The notes under the pieces are model-generated. The model searched no databases and was not told the DNA's origin. It was given only the letters and a program-made list of their open reading frames with translations. From assembly GCA_025060635.1 (NCBI GenBank), contig JANXBN010000006.1:1-64000 (forward strand): DNA of 64,000 bases. The letters are read 5' to 3'. Both the position numbers and the translations under genes were made by a program. Source of the DNA: Candidatus Kryptonium sp. Its GTDB lineage: Bacteria > Bacteroidota > Ignavibacteria > Kryptoniales > Kryptoniaceae. Shown piece by piece: positions 53,722 to 62,679 of the stretch (the stretch's first letter is position 1; each line of letters begins with the position of its first letter).

Positions 53722-54382
53722 GGAATGGATTTTAAATATAACAATGAATAGATGGGGGTTAAATAAAAAAGATAGTGTTGTACCTGTGTCAGCGTGGATA
53801 AGAGAATGTTCACCAAGGTCTAAAGAGGATTGGGAAAAATTTTACATAAATAAGCTTTCGGAGTTTTTGGAAAAGAAAGGAATAAATTTATCTCCAACGG
53901 AGTATCTTGTGGGTCTTGGAAAGAAACTTTATGTGAAAATTTCAGAAGTCATTAGGGCGGAGATAGAAGATGTCACCGAAGAAGATTGTATAAACTTTGT
54001 ATATCAGGTTGTTATTGATAGAACTTTTGAGGGTTATCAAACAGAACGAGAGACAATTTATAGGCAATTACAAAATGCGTTGGGAGTTTCAATACAACCT
54101 GCGCCCGATGAATGGGACAGATTATATAATGTTGACTTTTATATTCATATAGGGGATAAATTCATAGGTTTACAAATTAAGCCAATCACCTTTGAGCACG
54201 CTCCGGAGTATGAAATAAAGTGGAAAGAGGTTTACAGGGAAAGTCACCAAAAATTTGAGGAAGAATTTGGAGGAAAGGTCTTTACAGTGTTATCTGTTAA
54301 AGAGGGGGAATTGCGAAGGATTTACAATGAGGAAGTTATTGAACAGATTAAAAGTGAAATTAAGCGCCTGAAAAATAAATGA
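53714..54382 (+). CDS. MjaI-family type II restriction endonuclease
   Basis: A 222-residue endonuclease starting MAKEWILNITMNRWGLNKK, as in the MjaI family (recalled prototype: Methanocaldococcus MjaI, cutting CTAG). The PD-(D/E)xK core reads VDFYIHIGDKFIGLQIKP, with Gln in the usual Glu/Asp position (QxK variant). ATG 53714 is chosen over an upstream TTG because the family signature starts there. With the methyltransferase it forms a complete type II system; CTAG rarity in the window fits. Confidence 0.9.
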   Translation: MAKEWILNITMNRWGLNKKDSVVPVSAWIRECSPRSKEDWEKFYINKLSEFLEKKGINLSPTEYLVGLGKKLYVKISEVIRAEIEDVTEEDCINFVYQVVIDRTFEGYQTERETIYRQLQNALGVSIQPAPDEWDRLYNVDFYIHIGDKFIGLQIKPITFEHAPEYEIKWKEVYRESHQKFEEEFGGKVFTVLSVKEGELRRIYNEEVIEQIKSEIKRLKNK

Positions 54383-54396
54383 ACTTAAAATAGCTT

Positions 54397-55299
54397 ATGC
54401 TTAAAGTTGAGAACTTAAAAAAGGCATTTTCAAACATCGTTGCTGTTGATGGGGTTTCATTTGAGGTCAAGCGTGGTGAAATTTTCGGGCTTCTTGGTCC
54501 AAATGGAGCTGGGAAAACCACAACTATTAGAATGATACTTGACATAATTAAACCTGATTATGGAACTATAAAGTTTGATGGTGTTGAAATTAATGATGAA
54601 ATTAAAAGCAAAATTGGATATCTGCCTGAAGAGCGAGGGCTTTATAGAAAAACAAAAGTTCTTGAAACGATTCTTTACTTTGCGGAATTGAAAGGGGTTG
54701 AAAAGAAAACAGCACTTGAAAGAGCAAGATATTGGCTTAAAAGATTTGGCTTGATTGATAGAGTAAACAGTAAAATTGAAGAGCTATCAAAGGGAAATCA
54801 ACAAAAAGTCCAAATTATAATTTCAATTCTTCATGATCCCGAGATAGTAATACTTGACGAACCTTTTGCAGGTCTTGACCCAGTTAATCAAGAATTGTTT
54901 AAACAAGTTCTACTTGAGTTGAAAGATAAAAACAAGGTAATTATTTTCTCAACTCATCAAATGGATCAGGTTGAAAAACTGTGCGATTCAATTTGCCTTA
55001 TAAATAAAGGAAAACCACTTCTTTTTGGTCCTCTTGCTGAGGTTAAGAGTAGATTTGGAAGAAATACAATTCATGTTGAGTTTGAGGGGAACGGGGAAAT
55101 TTTAAAAAACATTAATGGGATAAAGAAGGTAAATTTGTATTCAAACTACGCTGAGCTAACATTGATGGAAAATGTGAATTCAGGTGATATTTTAAGAGAA
55201 TTGATAAATGTTGTGAATTTGAAAAAATTTGAGATAAAAGAACCGTCTCTTCATTCAATCTTTATTGATGCGGTTAGTCGTGGTATGTCTCAAAATTGA
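54397..55299 (+). CDS. ABC transporter ATP-binding protein
   Basis: A 300-residue ATPase of the NatA/drug-exporter (ABC-2) type. Walker A is GPNGAGKTTT (residues 35-44), the signature LSKGNQQKVQI, Walker B EIVILDEPFAGLDP and the switch FSTHQ. The C-terminal 80 residues match the DUF4162 extension. An ABC-2 permease normally follows, but the next gene is htpX, so the partner is missing here. Confidence 0.94.
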   Translation: MLKVENLKKAFSNIVAVDGVSFEVKRGEIFGLLGPNGAGKTTTIRMILDIIKPDYGTIKFDGVEINDEIKSKIGYLPEERGLYRKTKVLETILYFAELKGVEKKTALERARYWLKRFGLIDRVNSKIEELSKGNQQKVQIIISILHDPEIVILDEPFAGLDPVNQELFKQVLLELKDKNKVIIFSTHQMDQVEKLCDSICLINKGKPLLFGPLAEVKSRFGRNTIHVEFEGNGEILKNINGIKKVNLYSNYAELTLMENVNSGDILRELINVVNLKKFEIKEPSLHSIFIDAVSRGMSQN

Positions 55300-55385
55300 A
55301 TTTGTAAAAATTTGGTGGTTTTGATAAATTTATAAAGACCTTTGTTACAGAAATTAGTAAAAAACAAATTTTGGGGTGAATAGAG

Positions 55386-56252
55386 ATGAACAACACTTTG
55401 AAAACGGTTTTCCTGATGACATTGATGACGGTTCTTTTGCTTGCAGTTGGAAGTGCGATAGGTGGACAATCAGGACTTGTGATCGCATTTATAATTTCAT
55501 TATTAATGAATTTCTTCGCTTATTGGTTCTCTGATAAAATTGTCCTCGCTATGTATGGTGCAAGACAGGTAACCGAAGCTGAGGCACCGAGGTTATATTC
55601 AATGGTTCGTCGTCTTGCGACTAAAGCAGGCTTGCCAATGCCTAAAGTTTATATCATACCGAGCTTGACCCCGAACGCATTTGCAACAGGCAGGAATCCC
55701 AAAAATGCTGCGGTTGCAGTAACAGAAGGTATTATGAGAATTCTAAACGAAGATGAACTTGAAGGTGTATTAGGGCATGAGCTCGCACATATTAAACATA
55801 GAGATATTTTAACTGCGACAATAGTTGCAACGATGGTTGGAACTATAACTTTTCTTGCTCGTATGGCACAATGGTCTTTCTTCTTTTTAGGTGGAAGCAG
55901 AGATAGAGAGAATAATACGAATTGGATTGCTGAGCTTGTTTTGATAATCCTTGCTCCGATAGCTGCTGTTTTAATTCAGCTTGCTATTTCAAGGGCAAGG
56001 GAATTTGCAGCGGATGAAGGAGGTGCAAGGATTTCTGGCAAGCCGTTATCACTTGCAAGCGCATTGAAGAAACTTGAGAACGCTGCTGAGGCCATACCAA
56101 TGGAGGAAGCGAGACCGGAAACAGCACACTTGTTTATAGTTAATCCGTTGCGTGGTGAAGGTATACTTAAATTATTCTCAACGCATCCGCCAATTAAAGA
56201 GAGAGTTGCACGGCTTGAGAAGCTTGCGCGAGCGATGGGAGTTTACTATTAA
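55386..56252 (+). CDS. htpX: M48-family membrane metalloprotease HtpX
   Basis: A zinc protease of 288 residues with four hydrophobic segments. [15 protein letters not shown] (HEXXH) lies near residues 130-145, the third ligand region is [14 protein letters not shown], and [16 protein letters not shown] precedes the site. HtpX degrades misfolded membrane proteins, commonly under heat stress. The 86-bp gap before it contains no clear hairpin. Confidence 0.96.
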   Translation: MNNTLKTVFLMTLMTVLLLAVGSAIGGQSGLVIAFIISLLMNFFAYWFSDKIVLAMYGARQVTEAEAPRLYSMVRRLATKAGLPMPKVYIIPSLTPNAFATGRNPKNAAVAVTEGIMRILNEDELEGVLGHELAHIKHRDILTATIVATMVGTITFLARMAQWSFFFLGGSRDRENNTNWIAELVLIILAPIAAVLIQLAISRAREFAADEGGARISGKPLSLASALKKLENAAEAIPMEEARPETAHLFIVNPLRGEGILKLFSTHPPIKERVARLEKLARAMGVYY

Positions 56253-56272
56253 ACAAATTTTTTAAATAATTA

Positions 56273-57382
56273 ATGCCTGGAATATCCGAGATAAAAGATA
56301 AACTTTCGCAAGCTTTTGGCGAGCAGCAGACGAATGTTTTAGTTGAAATCGTTGCTATGCTTTATGAGCAAGTTATAAAGGCGTTTAATTTAGACGAGAT
56401 AAAGCAAGTTATAAAAGAACTTGCGGAGGCCCAGAAGAAGACAGAGGAAAGATTAAATGCTCTTACCTTAAGATTTGATCAGCTTACAGAGAGAGTTACT
56501 CAGCTTGCTGAAGCGCAACGAAAAACCGAAGAGAGATTAAATACTCTTGCCTTTAGAGTTGATCAGCTTGCTGAGAGATTGGAACAGCTTACTCAAAGAG
56601 TTGACCAGCTTGCTGAAGCGCAACGAGAAACCGAAGAGAGATTAAATGCTCTTGCCTTTAGAGTTGATCAGCTTGCTGAGGCACAGCGAAAAACCGAAGA
56701 GAGATTAAATGCTCTTGCCTTGAGAGTTGATCAGCTTGCTGAGAGATTGGAACAGCTTACTCAAAGAGTTGACCAGATTGCTGAGGCGCAGCGAAAAACC
56801 GAAGAGAGATTAAATGCTCTTGCCCTGAGAGTTGATCAGCTTGCTGAGAGATTAGAACAGCTTACTCAAAGAGTTGACCAGCTTGCTGAAGCGCAGCGAG
56901 AAACTCAAGAGCAGTTGCAGAAACTCGCTGAGGCGCAAACTAGAGTTGAAGACGCTATCGCTATGTTGCTTGGAAGAATGAAAACTGTAGAAGAGCGACT
57001 TGATTGGGTTTTCCATTCAATAGGATTCGCGGTTGAAGATAAATCTTTGCGAGTTCTTCCCGAACTTTTGAAAAAGGAAGGAATTGAAGTTGAAGGAAAA
57101 CTTATTAGAAAATACTACTGGATCAAAGATGATTACAATCAAATTAATATCTTCGGTTGGGGCAAAAAGAATGGAAGTAAAGTTTTGATCCTTGGTGAGG
57201 TTAAGATGAGAGCATCAAAGAAAGAAGTTGACAAATTTCTAAAGATAGCAAATGAAATCAAAAAAAGAGAAGGCGAACCACCTGTTTTTCTCGTTTTTGT
57301 TGCTTCAGATTTTCATCCAAATGTTGAAGAGTACCTACAAAGCAAAGGTATAAAATACTATTGGTCATTTGAACTTGATTAA
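56273..57382 (+). CDS. coiled-coil protein with PD-(D/E)xK-like C-terminal domain
   Basis: A 369-residue protein. Residues 50-235 are a continuous coiled coil built from near-identical units of 28, 35, 21, 35 and 35 residues, all multiples of seven. Each starts LAEAQ-KTEERLNALA and may add RVDQLAERLEQLTQ. Residues 260-369 form a globular domain with LILGEVKMRASKKEVDKF and PPVFLVFVASDFHPNVEEYL, resembling the DUF3782/PD-(D/E)xK nuclease-like group with GEVK as the ExK core. Such proteins are common in thermophiles; function unknown. Confidence 0.8.
   Translation: MPGISEIKDKLSQAFGEQQTNVLVEIVAMLYEQVIKAFNLDEIKQVIKELAEAQKKTEERLNALTLRFDQLTERVTQLAEAQRKTEERLNTLAFRVDQLAERLEQLTQRVDQLAEAQRETEERLNALAFRVDQLAEAQRKTEERLNALALRVDQLAERLEQLTQRVDQIAEAQRKTEERLNALALRVDQLAERLEQLTQRVDQLAEAQRETQEQLQKLAEAQTRVEDAIAMLLGRMKTVEERLDWVFHSIGFAVEDKSLRVLPELLKKEGIEVEGKLIRKYYWIKDDYNQINIFGWGKKNGSKVLILGEVKMRASKKEVDKFLKIANEIKKREGEPPVFLVFVASDFHPNVEEYLQSKGIKYYWSFELD
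56420..56940 (+). repeat. tandem DNA repeats encoding heptads
   Basis: Units begin at 56420, 56504, 56609, 56672, 56777 and 56882 (84, 105, 63, 105 and 105 bp). Long stretches between units are identical or differ by one or two bases. The 105-bp units contain an extra 42-bp segment (starting CTTGCTGAGAGATT) that the 63-bp unit lacks. The repeats should recombine easily, changing coil length in steps of 7 residues without breaking the frame. Confidence 0.95.
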
Positions 57383-57402
57383 AAACAAAAATCTAAAGTC
57401 AA

Positions 57403-58683
57403 ATGTCATACAAAGAACCCGCACCTATCCCAGATATTGAGAATCCATTTGAGTCAATGATGCAAAGATTTGACAAAGCAGCTGAGATCCTCCAGCTTGA
57501 GAAAGGGGTTTATGAATTTCTAAAAACCCCGGCTTTACAAGTTATTGTTTCAATACCAATTCAAATGGATGATGGAAGAATTGAAGTTTTTGAAGGTTAT
57601 CGCGTCATTCATAACTATGCTCTCGGACCCGCAAAAGGTGGAATAAGATATGCTCCAGATGTCACGCTTGATGAAGTCAAAGCACTTGCAGCGTGGATGA
57701 CATGGAAATGTGCTGTAATGGACATACCGTTTGGAGGAGCAAAGGGAGCTGTCAAATGCGATCCAAGAAAATTAACAAAAATTGAATTGGAAAAAATAAC
57801 ACGCAGATATACAGCAAATCTTCTTGATATTATCGGACCAGATAAAGACATACCAGCACCTGATCTTAACACTGATGAACAGATAATGGCTTGGATAATG
57901 GATACATATAGCATGCATGTCAGAAGAACAGAAAGAGCGGTTGTTACTGGAAAACCTCTCATACTTGGCGGTTCACCAGGTAGGCGTGAAGCAACAGGAC
58001 GGGGCGTTATGATCGCAACGCTTGCAGCAATGAAAAAACTGAATCTAGATCCGAAAAAATCAACCGCTGTTATTCAAGGTTTTGGAAATGTTGGCTCCGT
58101 TTCAGCAAAACTACTTTCTGAACAAGGGCTCAAAATTATCGCTATAAGTGATATAACAGGAGGATATTACAATAAAAAAGGAATTGATGTTGAAAAGGCA
58201 ATTCAATATGTGCAGAATAACCCAGATAGAACACTTGAAGGTTTTGATGGTGGTGAAAAAATTACAAATGAAGAACTACTTGAACTTGAGTGTGATGTTT
58301 TAATTCCAGCTGCGCGTGAAGATCAAATAACTAAATATAATGCTCCAAGAATAAAAGCTAAGTTAATAGTTGAAGGTGCAAACGGTCCAACTACCGCAAG
58401 CGCTGATCCAATCCTTGAGGAAAAAGGTATACTCGTTGTTCCAGATATAGTTGCAAATGCCGGTGGAGTTACAGTTTCGTATTTTGAATGGGTGCAAGAT
58501 AGAATGGGATTCTACTGGACAATTGATATGGTTAATGAGCGACTTGAACAAATGATGCTTTCAGCGTTTGAAAATGTTTATAATACAGCAAAATTGTATG
58601 GTATCTCACTACGACTTGGCGCATATGTTCTTGCGGTTGATAAAGTTGCCAAAACTTTGAAACTCCGTGGAATTTATGGATGA
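57403..58683 (+). CDS. gdhA: glutamate dehydrogenase
   Basis: A 426-residue Glu/Leu/Phe/Val dehydrogenase family enzyme that converts glutamate to 2-oxoglutarate and ammonia. The catalytic region is KGGIRYAPDVTLDEVKALA and PFGGAKGAVKCDP (active-site lysine). The dinucleotide motif GFGNVGS is near residues 227-233. The size fits the hexameric NAD(P)-dependent type of thermophiles. Its end overlaps the next gene by eight bases. Confidence 0.95.
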   Translation: MSYKEPAPIPDIENPFESMMQRFDKAAEILQLEKGVYEFLKTPALQVIVSIPIQMDDGRIEVFEGYRVIHNYALGPAKGGIRYAPDVTLDEVKALAAWMTWKCAVMDIPFGGAKGAVKCDPRKLTKIELEKITRRYTANLLDIIGPDKDIPAPDLNTDEQIMAWIMDTYSMHVRRTERAVVTGKPLILGGSPGRREATGRGVMIATLAAMKKLNLDPKKSTAVIQGFGNVGSVSAKLLSEQGLKIIAISDITGGYYNKKGIDVEKAIQYVQNNPDRTLEGFDGGEKITNEELLELECDVLIPAAREDQITKYNAPRIKAKLIVEGANGPTTASADPILEEKGILVVPDIVANAGGVTVSYFEWVQDRMGFYWTIDMVNERLEQMMLSAFENVYNTAKLYGISLRLGAYVLAVDKVAKTLKLRGIYG

Positions 58684-59254
58684 TATTTTTCGTAAAATTT
58701 TTATTCTTTCTATCTTTTTAAACTTTTCGTTCGCGCAAACGCAAACAAACTTTGAGGTAATTGACAGTTTACTAAATTCAATTGTTGGTGAAATTTCAGA
58801 GCAAATAAGGTCAGATAAAATAAAAGTTGAAACCAGCTTACAAAACAAGGTAATAGAGAATAGAATCCTGAACTCGTTTTCCAAAAGATTTGCACTTTAT
58901 ATAAACGATGATGCTGATGCTATTCTTGTTCGCCTTGATGCTTTCAAAAGTAGAATTAAGTATGCTCCAGTATCAAGAGGCTTGTTCAGAAAATTTGTTA
59001 ATAGACGCGTGGAAATAAATTTATATTGCTCCGTAATTCAAGATGGAAAGGTTTTGTTTAGTCGTGATTTCAAGAGGGAGCATTCCGATTATGTTAAAGA
59101 TGATGCAATTCAGGATCTTGAAGATGAAAGCTTTGACTTTACACGAGGCGAATTTATTGGAAATACATTAACAATTGACAAACTGCTTGAGGTAGCTGTC
59201 CTTGTTTTATCGGTTGGGATCTCAATTTATCTTCTTTTTGCTGTGAGAAAATAA
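58676..59254 (+). CDS. exported hypothetical protein with C-terminal membrane anchor
   Basis: A 192-residue protein with a signal peptide (FRKIFILSIFLNFSFAQ) and a C-terminal helix (LLEVAVLVLSVGISIYLLFA). The middle (DADAILVRLDAFKSRIKYAPV, FVNRRVEINLYCSVIQ) is mixed alpha/beta with no motif I recognise. The ATG at 58676 is preferred over an upstream GTG at 58667. It lies in an envelope gene string before bamD. Confidence 0.75.
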   Translation: MDDIFRKIFILSIFLNFSFAQTQTNFEVIDSLLNSIVGEISEQIRSDKIKVETSLQNKVIENRILNSFSKRFALYINDDADAILVRLDAFKSRIKYAPVSRGLFRKFVNRRVEINLYCSVIQDGKVLFSRDFKREHSDYVKDDAIQDLEDESFDFTRGEFIGNTLTIDKLLEVAVLVLSVGISIYLLFAVRK

Positions 59255-59272
59255 ATCTTTTGGAAAGAAGAA

Positions 59273-60055
59273 ATGTCAAAATTCAAAATTATTTTACTGC
59301 TAATTATACCCTTCGCTGTTCTGATTTTAGGTTGCTCGTCATCAAAAGAGATCGCGAACCTGTCAGCTGAGGACAGATTTGAAATAGGTAAGGACAAATT
59401 TGATAGGAAGAAATATCTTGATGCAATTGAAGATTTCAAGTATATCCTGATTCAATATCCTGGGAGCGCAGTTGCGGACGATGCCCAGTTTTATCTTGCG
59501 GAGTGTTATTACAATCGGGGTGAATATCTACTTGCCTCGTCCGAGTACGAAAATCTCATAAGGGGTTATCCATCAAGTGAATATGTTCCAGTGTCAAGAT
59601 ATAAGCTTGGCCTTTGTTACTATAATCTTTCTCCTAAATCAGAACTTGATCAAACATATACATATAAAGCAATAGATGCGCTTCAAGGATTTATTGAGTA
59701 TCATCCGACAAACGAATATGTTCAAGATGCGGAGAGAAAAATGATTGAACTTGTAAATAAACTTGCAAAAAGAGATTACGAAACTGGCTTGTTCTATATG
59801 CGAAGGGAGTTTTACAAAGCGGCTATGATCTACTTTGATTCTGTCATTGAAAAATATCCCGATTCAGATTACCTTGAAAAGGCATATGCTAGTAAAATTG
59901 AATGTTTATTGAAAAGAGAAGATTATACCGAGGCAATAAGAATTGCTGAGGAATTTGAACGAAAGTTCCCATCAAGCGAGCTTATTGATAAGGTCAGGAG
60001 AATAAAGGAAGAGGCGAAATCACATGTTGGAAAAGAATTACAAACAGGAAGATAA
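59273..60055 (+). CDS. bamD: outer-membrane assembly lipoprotein BamD
   Basis: A 260-residue lipoprotein (FAVLILGC, lipobox cysteine) with five TPR-like units of the BamD/YfiO type: KYLDAIEDFKYILIQYPGS, GEYLLASSEYENLIRGYPSS, AIDALQGFIEYHPTNEY, FYKAAMIYFDSVIEKYPDS, and YTEAIRIAEEFERKFPSS. It is part of the BAM machine that inserts outer-membrane barrels. Cells with T9SS and barrel proteins require it. Its end overlaps the next gene by 32 bases. Confidence 0.9.
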   Translation: MSKFKIILLLIIPFAVLILGCSSSKEIANLSAEDRFEIGKDKFDRKKYLDAIEDFKYILIQYPGSAVADDAQFYLAECYYNRGEYLLASSEYENLIRGYPSSEYVPVSRYKLGLCYYNLSPKSELDQTYTYKAIDALQGFIEYHPTNEYVQDAERKMIELVNKLAKRDYETGLFYMRREFYKAAMIYFDSVIEKYPDSDYLEKAYASKIECLLKREDYTEAIRIAEEFERKFPSSELIDKVRRIKEEAKSHVGKELQTGR

Positions 60056-60563
60056 AGTTGAAAAAGCCAAACGCGTGAAAGATTCTCAAGTTGAAATGAC
60101 GGAGCTCATTTTGCCAAGCGATGCAAATCCGTTTGGATTTTTGTTAGGTGGAAGGTTAATGCATTGGATTGATATCTGTGCAGCAATGTCTGCGATGAAA
60201 CACGCAGGCAAAGTTGTTGTAACCGCAAGCGTGGATGAGCTGAATTTTCTCTGTCCAATAAAAATTGGAGAAGTCGTCATCTTAAAAGCGTCCGTTAATC
60301 GTGTGTTCAGAACTTCAATGGAGGTTGGGGTGAAAGTTTTTGCGATGAATCCGCTCACTGGCGAGTTAAGGCATGCTAATTCTGCTTATTTAACATTTGT
60401 AGCAATAGACGAAACGGGAAAACCTGTCCCAGTGCCTCCGATACTTCCCGAGACGGAAGAAGAAATAAGAAGGTATGAGGAAGCACTTATAAGACGAGAA
60501 CAAAGATTGAAGCACAAAGAAGAACTTAAAAATGCCCGAAAACAAAGAGTTGAAAATCAATAG
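60024..60563 (+). CDS. acyl-CoA thioesterase, hot-dog fold
   Basis: A 179-residue hot-dog protein: PSDANPFGFLLGGRLMHWID (catalytic loop with the aspartate) and TASVDELNFLCPIKIGEVV. It belongs to the YciA/BACH-like group that hydrolyses acyl-CoA. The C-terminus has an extra helical, charged tail (RRYEEALIRREQRLKHKEEL). The start at 60024 overlaps bamD; the first conserved part is near residue 30. Confidence 0.9.
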   Translation: MLEKNYKQEDKVEKAKRVKDSQVEMTELILPSDANPFGFLLGGRLMHWIDICAAMSAMKHAGKVVVTASVDELNFLCPIKIGEVVILKASVNRVFRTSMEVGVKVFAMNPLTGELRHANSAYLTFVAIDETGKPVPVPPILPETEEEIRRYEEALIRREQRLKHKEELKNARKQRVENQ

Positions 60564-62679
60564 ATTTTTTCTCTATCTGTTTGCTTTTTACATTGAAATT
60601 TTAATATCTCAAAATAAACCTTTCCCAGTTTTTTTTATAAGTGAGATTCCGCTCCCAGAAGGCGCTTCTGCTTTTTCGGTTGGAAATTTAAATAGTGATA
60701 ATTTTCGTGATATAGTTGCTATCTCTCGCCGTGCGATAACTTGTTTAGAAAATAATCAAAAAAGAGAATTTAACTTTTATTATAGCATTCCAATAAGAGA
60801 GAAGCCATCGGATGTTAAGCTTGAAGATATTGATAACGATGGCGAATCCGAAATTATAGTGGTTTACCGCGCAAACTCAACAATTGAAATTTTTAAAAAA
60901 GACACGCTTGGCTTTAAAAAGTTTACCTCTTTTGAAACAGGTATCTATCCAGATATGCTTATGTGTTCGGATATTGATTTAAACGGATATGCAGATTTGA
61001 TAACAGTTGGGAAAATAATGCTCGGTATAACTGTCAATTATCAAATGGCTCCATATGAATTTTCAACGCCTGTTAATTTTCTCCCTAAGATACCTTTCAA
61101 AAAAGTGCAAATAGTTGATTTAAACTATGATGGTGTTCCAGACCTCGCTGGGATTGATTGGCTTAATAACTTGCTTGTCATCTCGTACGGTAGAGGGGAT
61201 GGAAGATTCGGGTTAGCATATAACTATAAACTTCCTGAAGAGCCAAATGAGTTCGCAGTTGCTGATTTGGATGGCGATGGCTTATTTGATTATGTGATTT
61301 CTTACTATTATCTTGGTGAAGTTCAATTTCATTATACCACTCAAGTTGGGATAAATTCTCGTTTTAGATTTAAAATTTCCAAACCTTCAAAGGTTTCTAT
61401 CGGCGACTTTAACGGAGATGGTTTTAAAGATGTCGTTGTCAGCAATGGTGAAAAACTTTATGTTTTTTTTAATTCCAAGACAAACTTTGAGAGATATGAA
61501 TTTTTAAGTGATGGAACTGCTGAGATCAAATGCGTTGATATTGATGGAAATGGAAGAGACGATATAATTGCTCTTGACTCTGTCAGGAACAGATTAAGAA
61601 TTTTCTACTCCGATGATAAATTCATATTATCCCGGAATTTTGCACTTGCTGTCGGCTCAAGTTCTATGGATCTTGTGGTCGCTGATTTTAATAATGATGG
61701 ATATATTGATTTTGCCACCGTCGGAGATAGTTTGGGTTTAATCTTCGCATATCAGAATGGTGGGGAATTTACGGTGTATCAAAATCAAAAAAACGGTTTA
61801 TTTACCGATGTCAAGTTTTCATCTTTTTTAAATACAAACTATCTTTTTTGTTCAAATTACGAAACTGGGGCTGTTTCCCTATTTCGCTTCAGCGATGAAA
61901 AAAAGGTGAGCGAAATTTTTAAATACAATTTTGATAAACCAAGGCAAATTTTTATCGGGATGTCTGCTGATAAAACGATCGCTATCTTTATTACCATATC
62001 TGACTCAAATCTTATTCTGATAAAACCAAAAGGGGAAACAGAGTTTGAAGAAATTAGCATAAAAGAAATTGACAGCACTAAAGTAATTGCTTCAACGGTT
62101 GGCGATTTTAATAACGATGGATATTTTGATGTCGCAGTTATAAATCGTGAAGGTGAAAATATCCGATTAAATATATTTGTCAAGGCGAAGGGTAGCGAAT
62201 ATATCAAAGTTTACTCTGGAAATTTAAACAAAATGATAAAGCGTGCTTTTCTTTACACTGACGATTTCAATAGCGATGGTTATCAAGATATACTTGCCTA
62301 TTACGATTATTCTGAAACAAGAATTTCCGATGGCGAACTAAATCTCTTTCTAAACGATGGAACAGCGAAGTTCAGGGAAAGAAAAAGGATTGATACGCAT
62401 ATCCATCTTTCTACAAGCAAACTTTTGAAGATCGGTGATTTTTCTGGTGATTATAAGAAAGATATCGTCGTTTTTGACAAATTTAGAGATAAAATCTACC
62501 TCTATGCGGCTGGTGATAAAGGTTTTGAAAAGAAACAAGTATATTATACATCAGGAAATAAAATCAATGCAATCGGTGTTGCCGATGTTAATCATGATGG
62601 ATTTCTTGATTTGATTTTACTTAACGGAGCAAATGGAGGAATTGAATTTTTAATAAACAAAAATGGTCAGTTTGAATGA
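60532..62679 (+). CDS. secreted FG-GAP/VCBS-repeat protein
   Basis: A 715-residue protein with an N-terminal hydrophobic segment (FFLYLFAFYIEILISQ) and many FG-GAP/VCBS beta-propeller repeats containing calcium-binding loops of the D-x-D-x-D/N-G type, for example DIDNDGESEI, DLDGDGLFDY, DFNGDGFKDV, DIDGNGRDDI, DFNNDGYIDF and DVNHDGFLDL. It is likely a surface or periplasmic propeller. No T9SS domain is seen at the C-terminus. It overlaps both neighbours, the next by ATGA. Confidence 0.85.
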   Translation: MPENKELKINRFFLYLFAFYIEILISQNKPFPVFFISEIPLPEGASAFSVGNLNSDNFRDIVAISRRAITCLENNQKREFNFYYSIPIREKPSDVKLEDIDNDGESEIIVVYRANSTIEIFKKDTLGFKKFTSFETGIYPDMLMCSDIDLNGYADLITVGKIMLGITVNYQMAPYEFSTPVNFLPKIPFKKVQIVDLNYDGVPDLAGIDWLNNLLVISYGRGDGRFGLAYNYKLPEEPNEFAVADLDGDGLFDYVISYYYLGEVQFHYTTQVGINSRFRFKISKPSKVSIGDFNGDGFKDVVVSNGEKLYVFFNSKTNFERYEFLSDGTAEIKCVDIDGNGRDDIIALDSVRNRLRIFYSDDKFILSRNFALAVGSSSMDLVVADFNNDGYIDFATVGDSLGLIFAYQNGGEFTVYQNQKNGLFTDVKFSSFLNTNYLFCSNYETGAVSLFRFSDEKKVSEIFKYNFDKPRQIFIGMSADKTIAIFITISDSNLILIKPKGETEFEEISIKEIDSTKVIASTVGDFNNDGYFDVAVINREGENIRLNIFVKAKGSEYIKVYSGNLNKMIKRAFLYTDDFNSDGYQDILAYYDYSETRISDGELNLFLNDGTAKFRERKRIDTHIHLSTSKLLKIGDFSGDYKKDIVVFDKFRDKIYLYAAGDKGFEKKQVYYTSGNKINAIGVADVNHDGFLDLILLNGANGGIEFLINKNGQFE

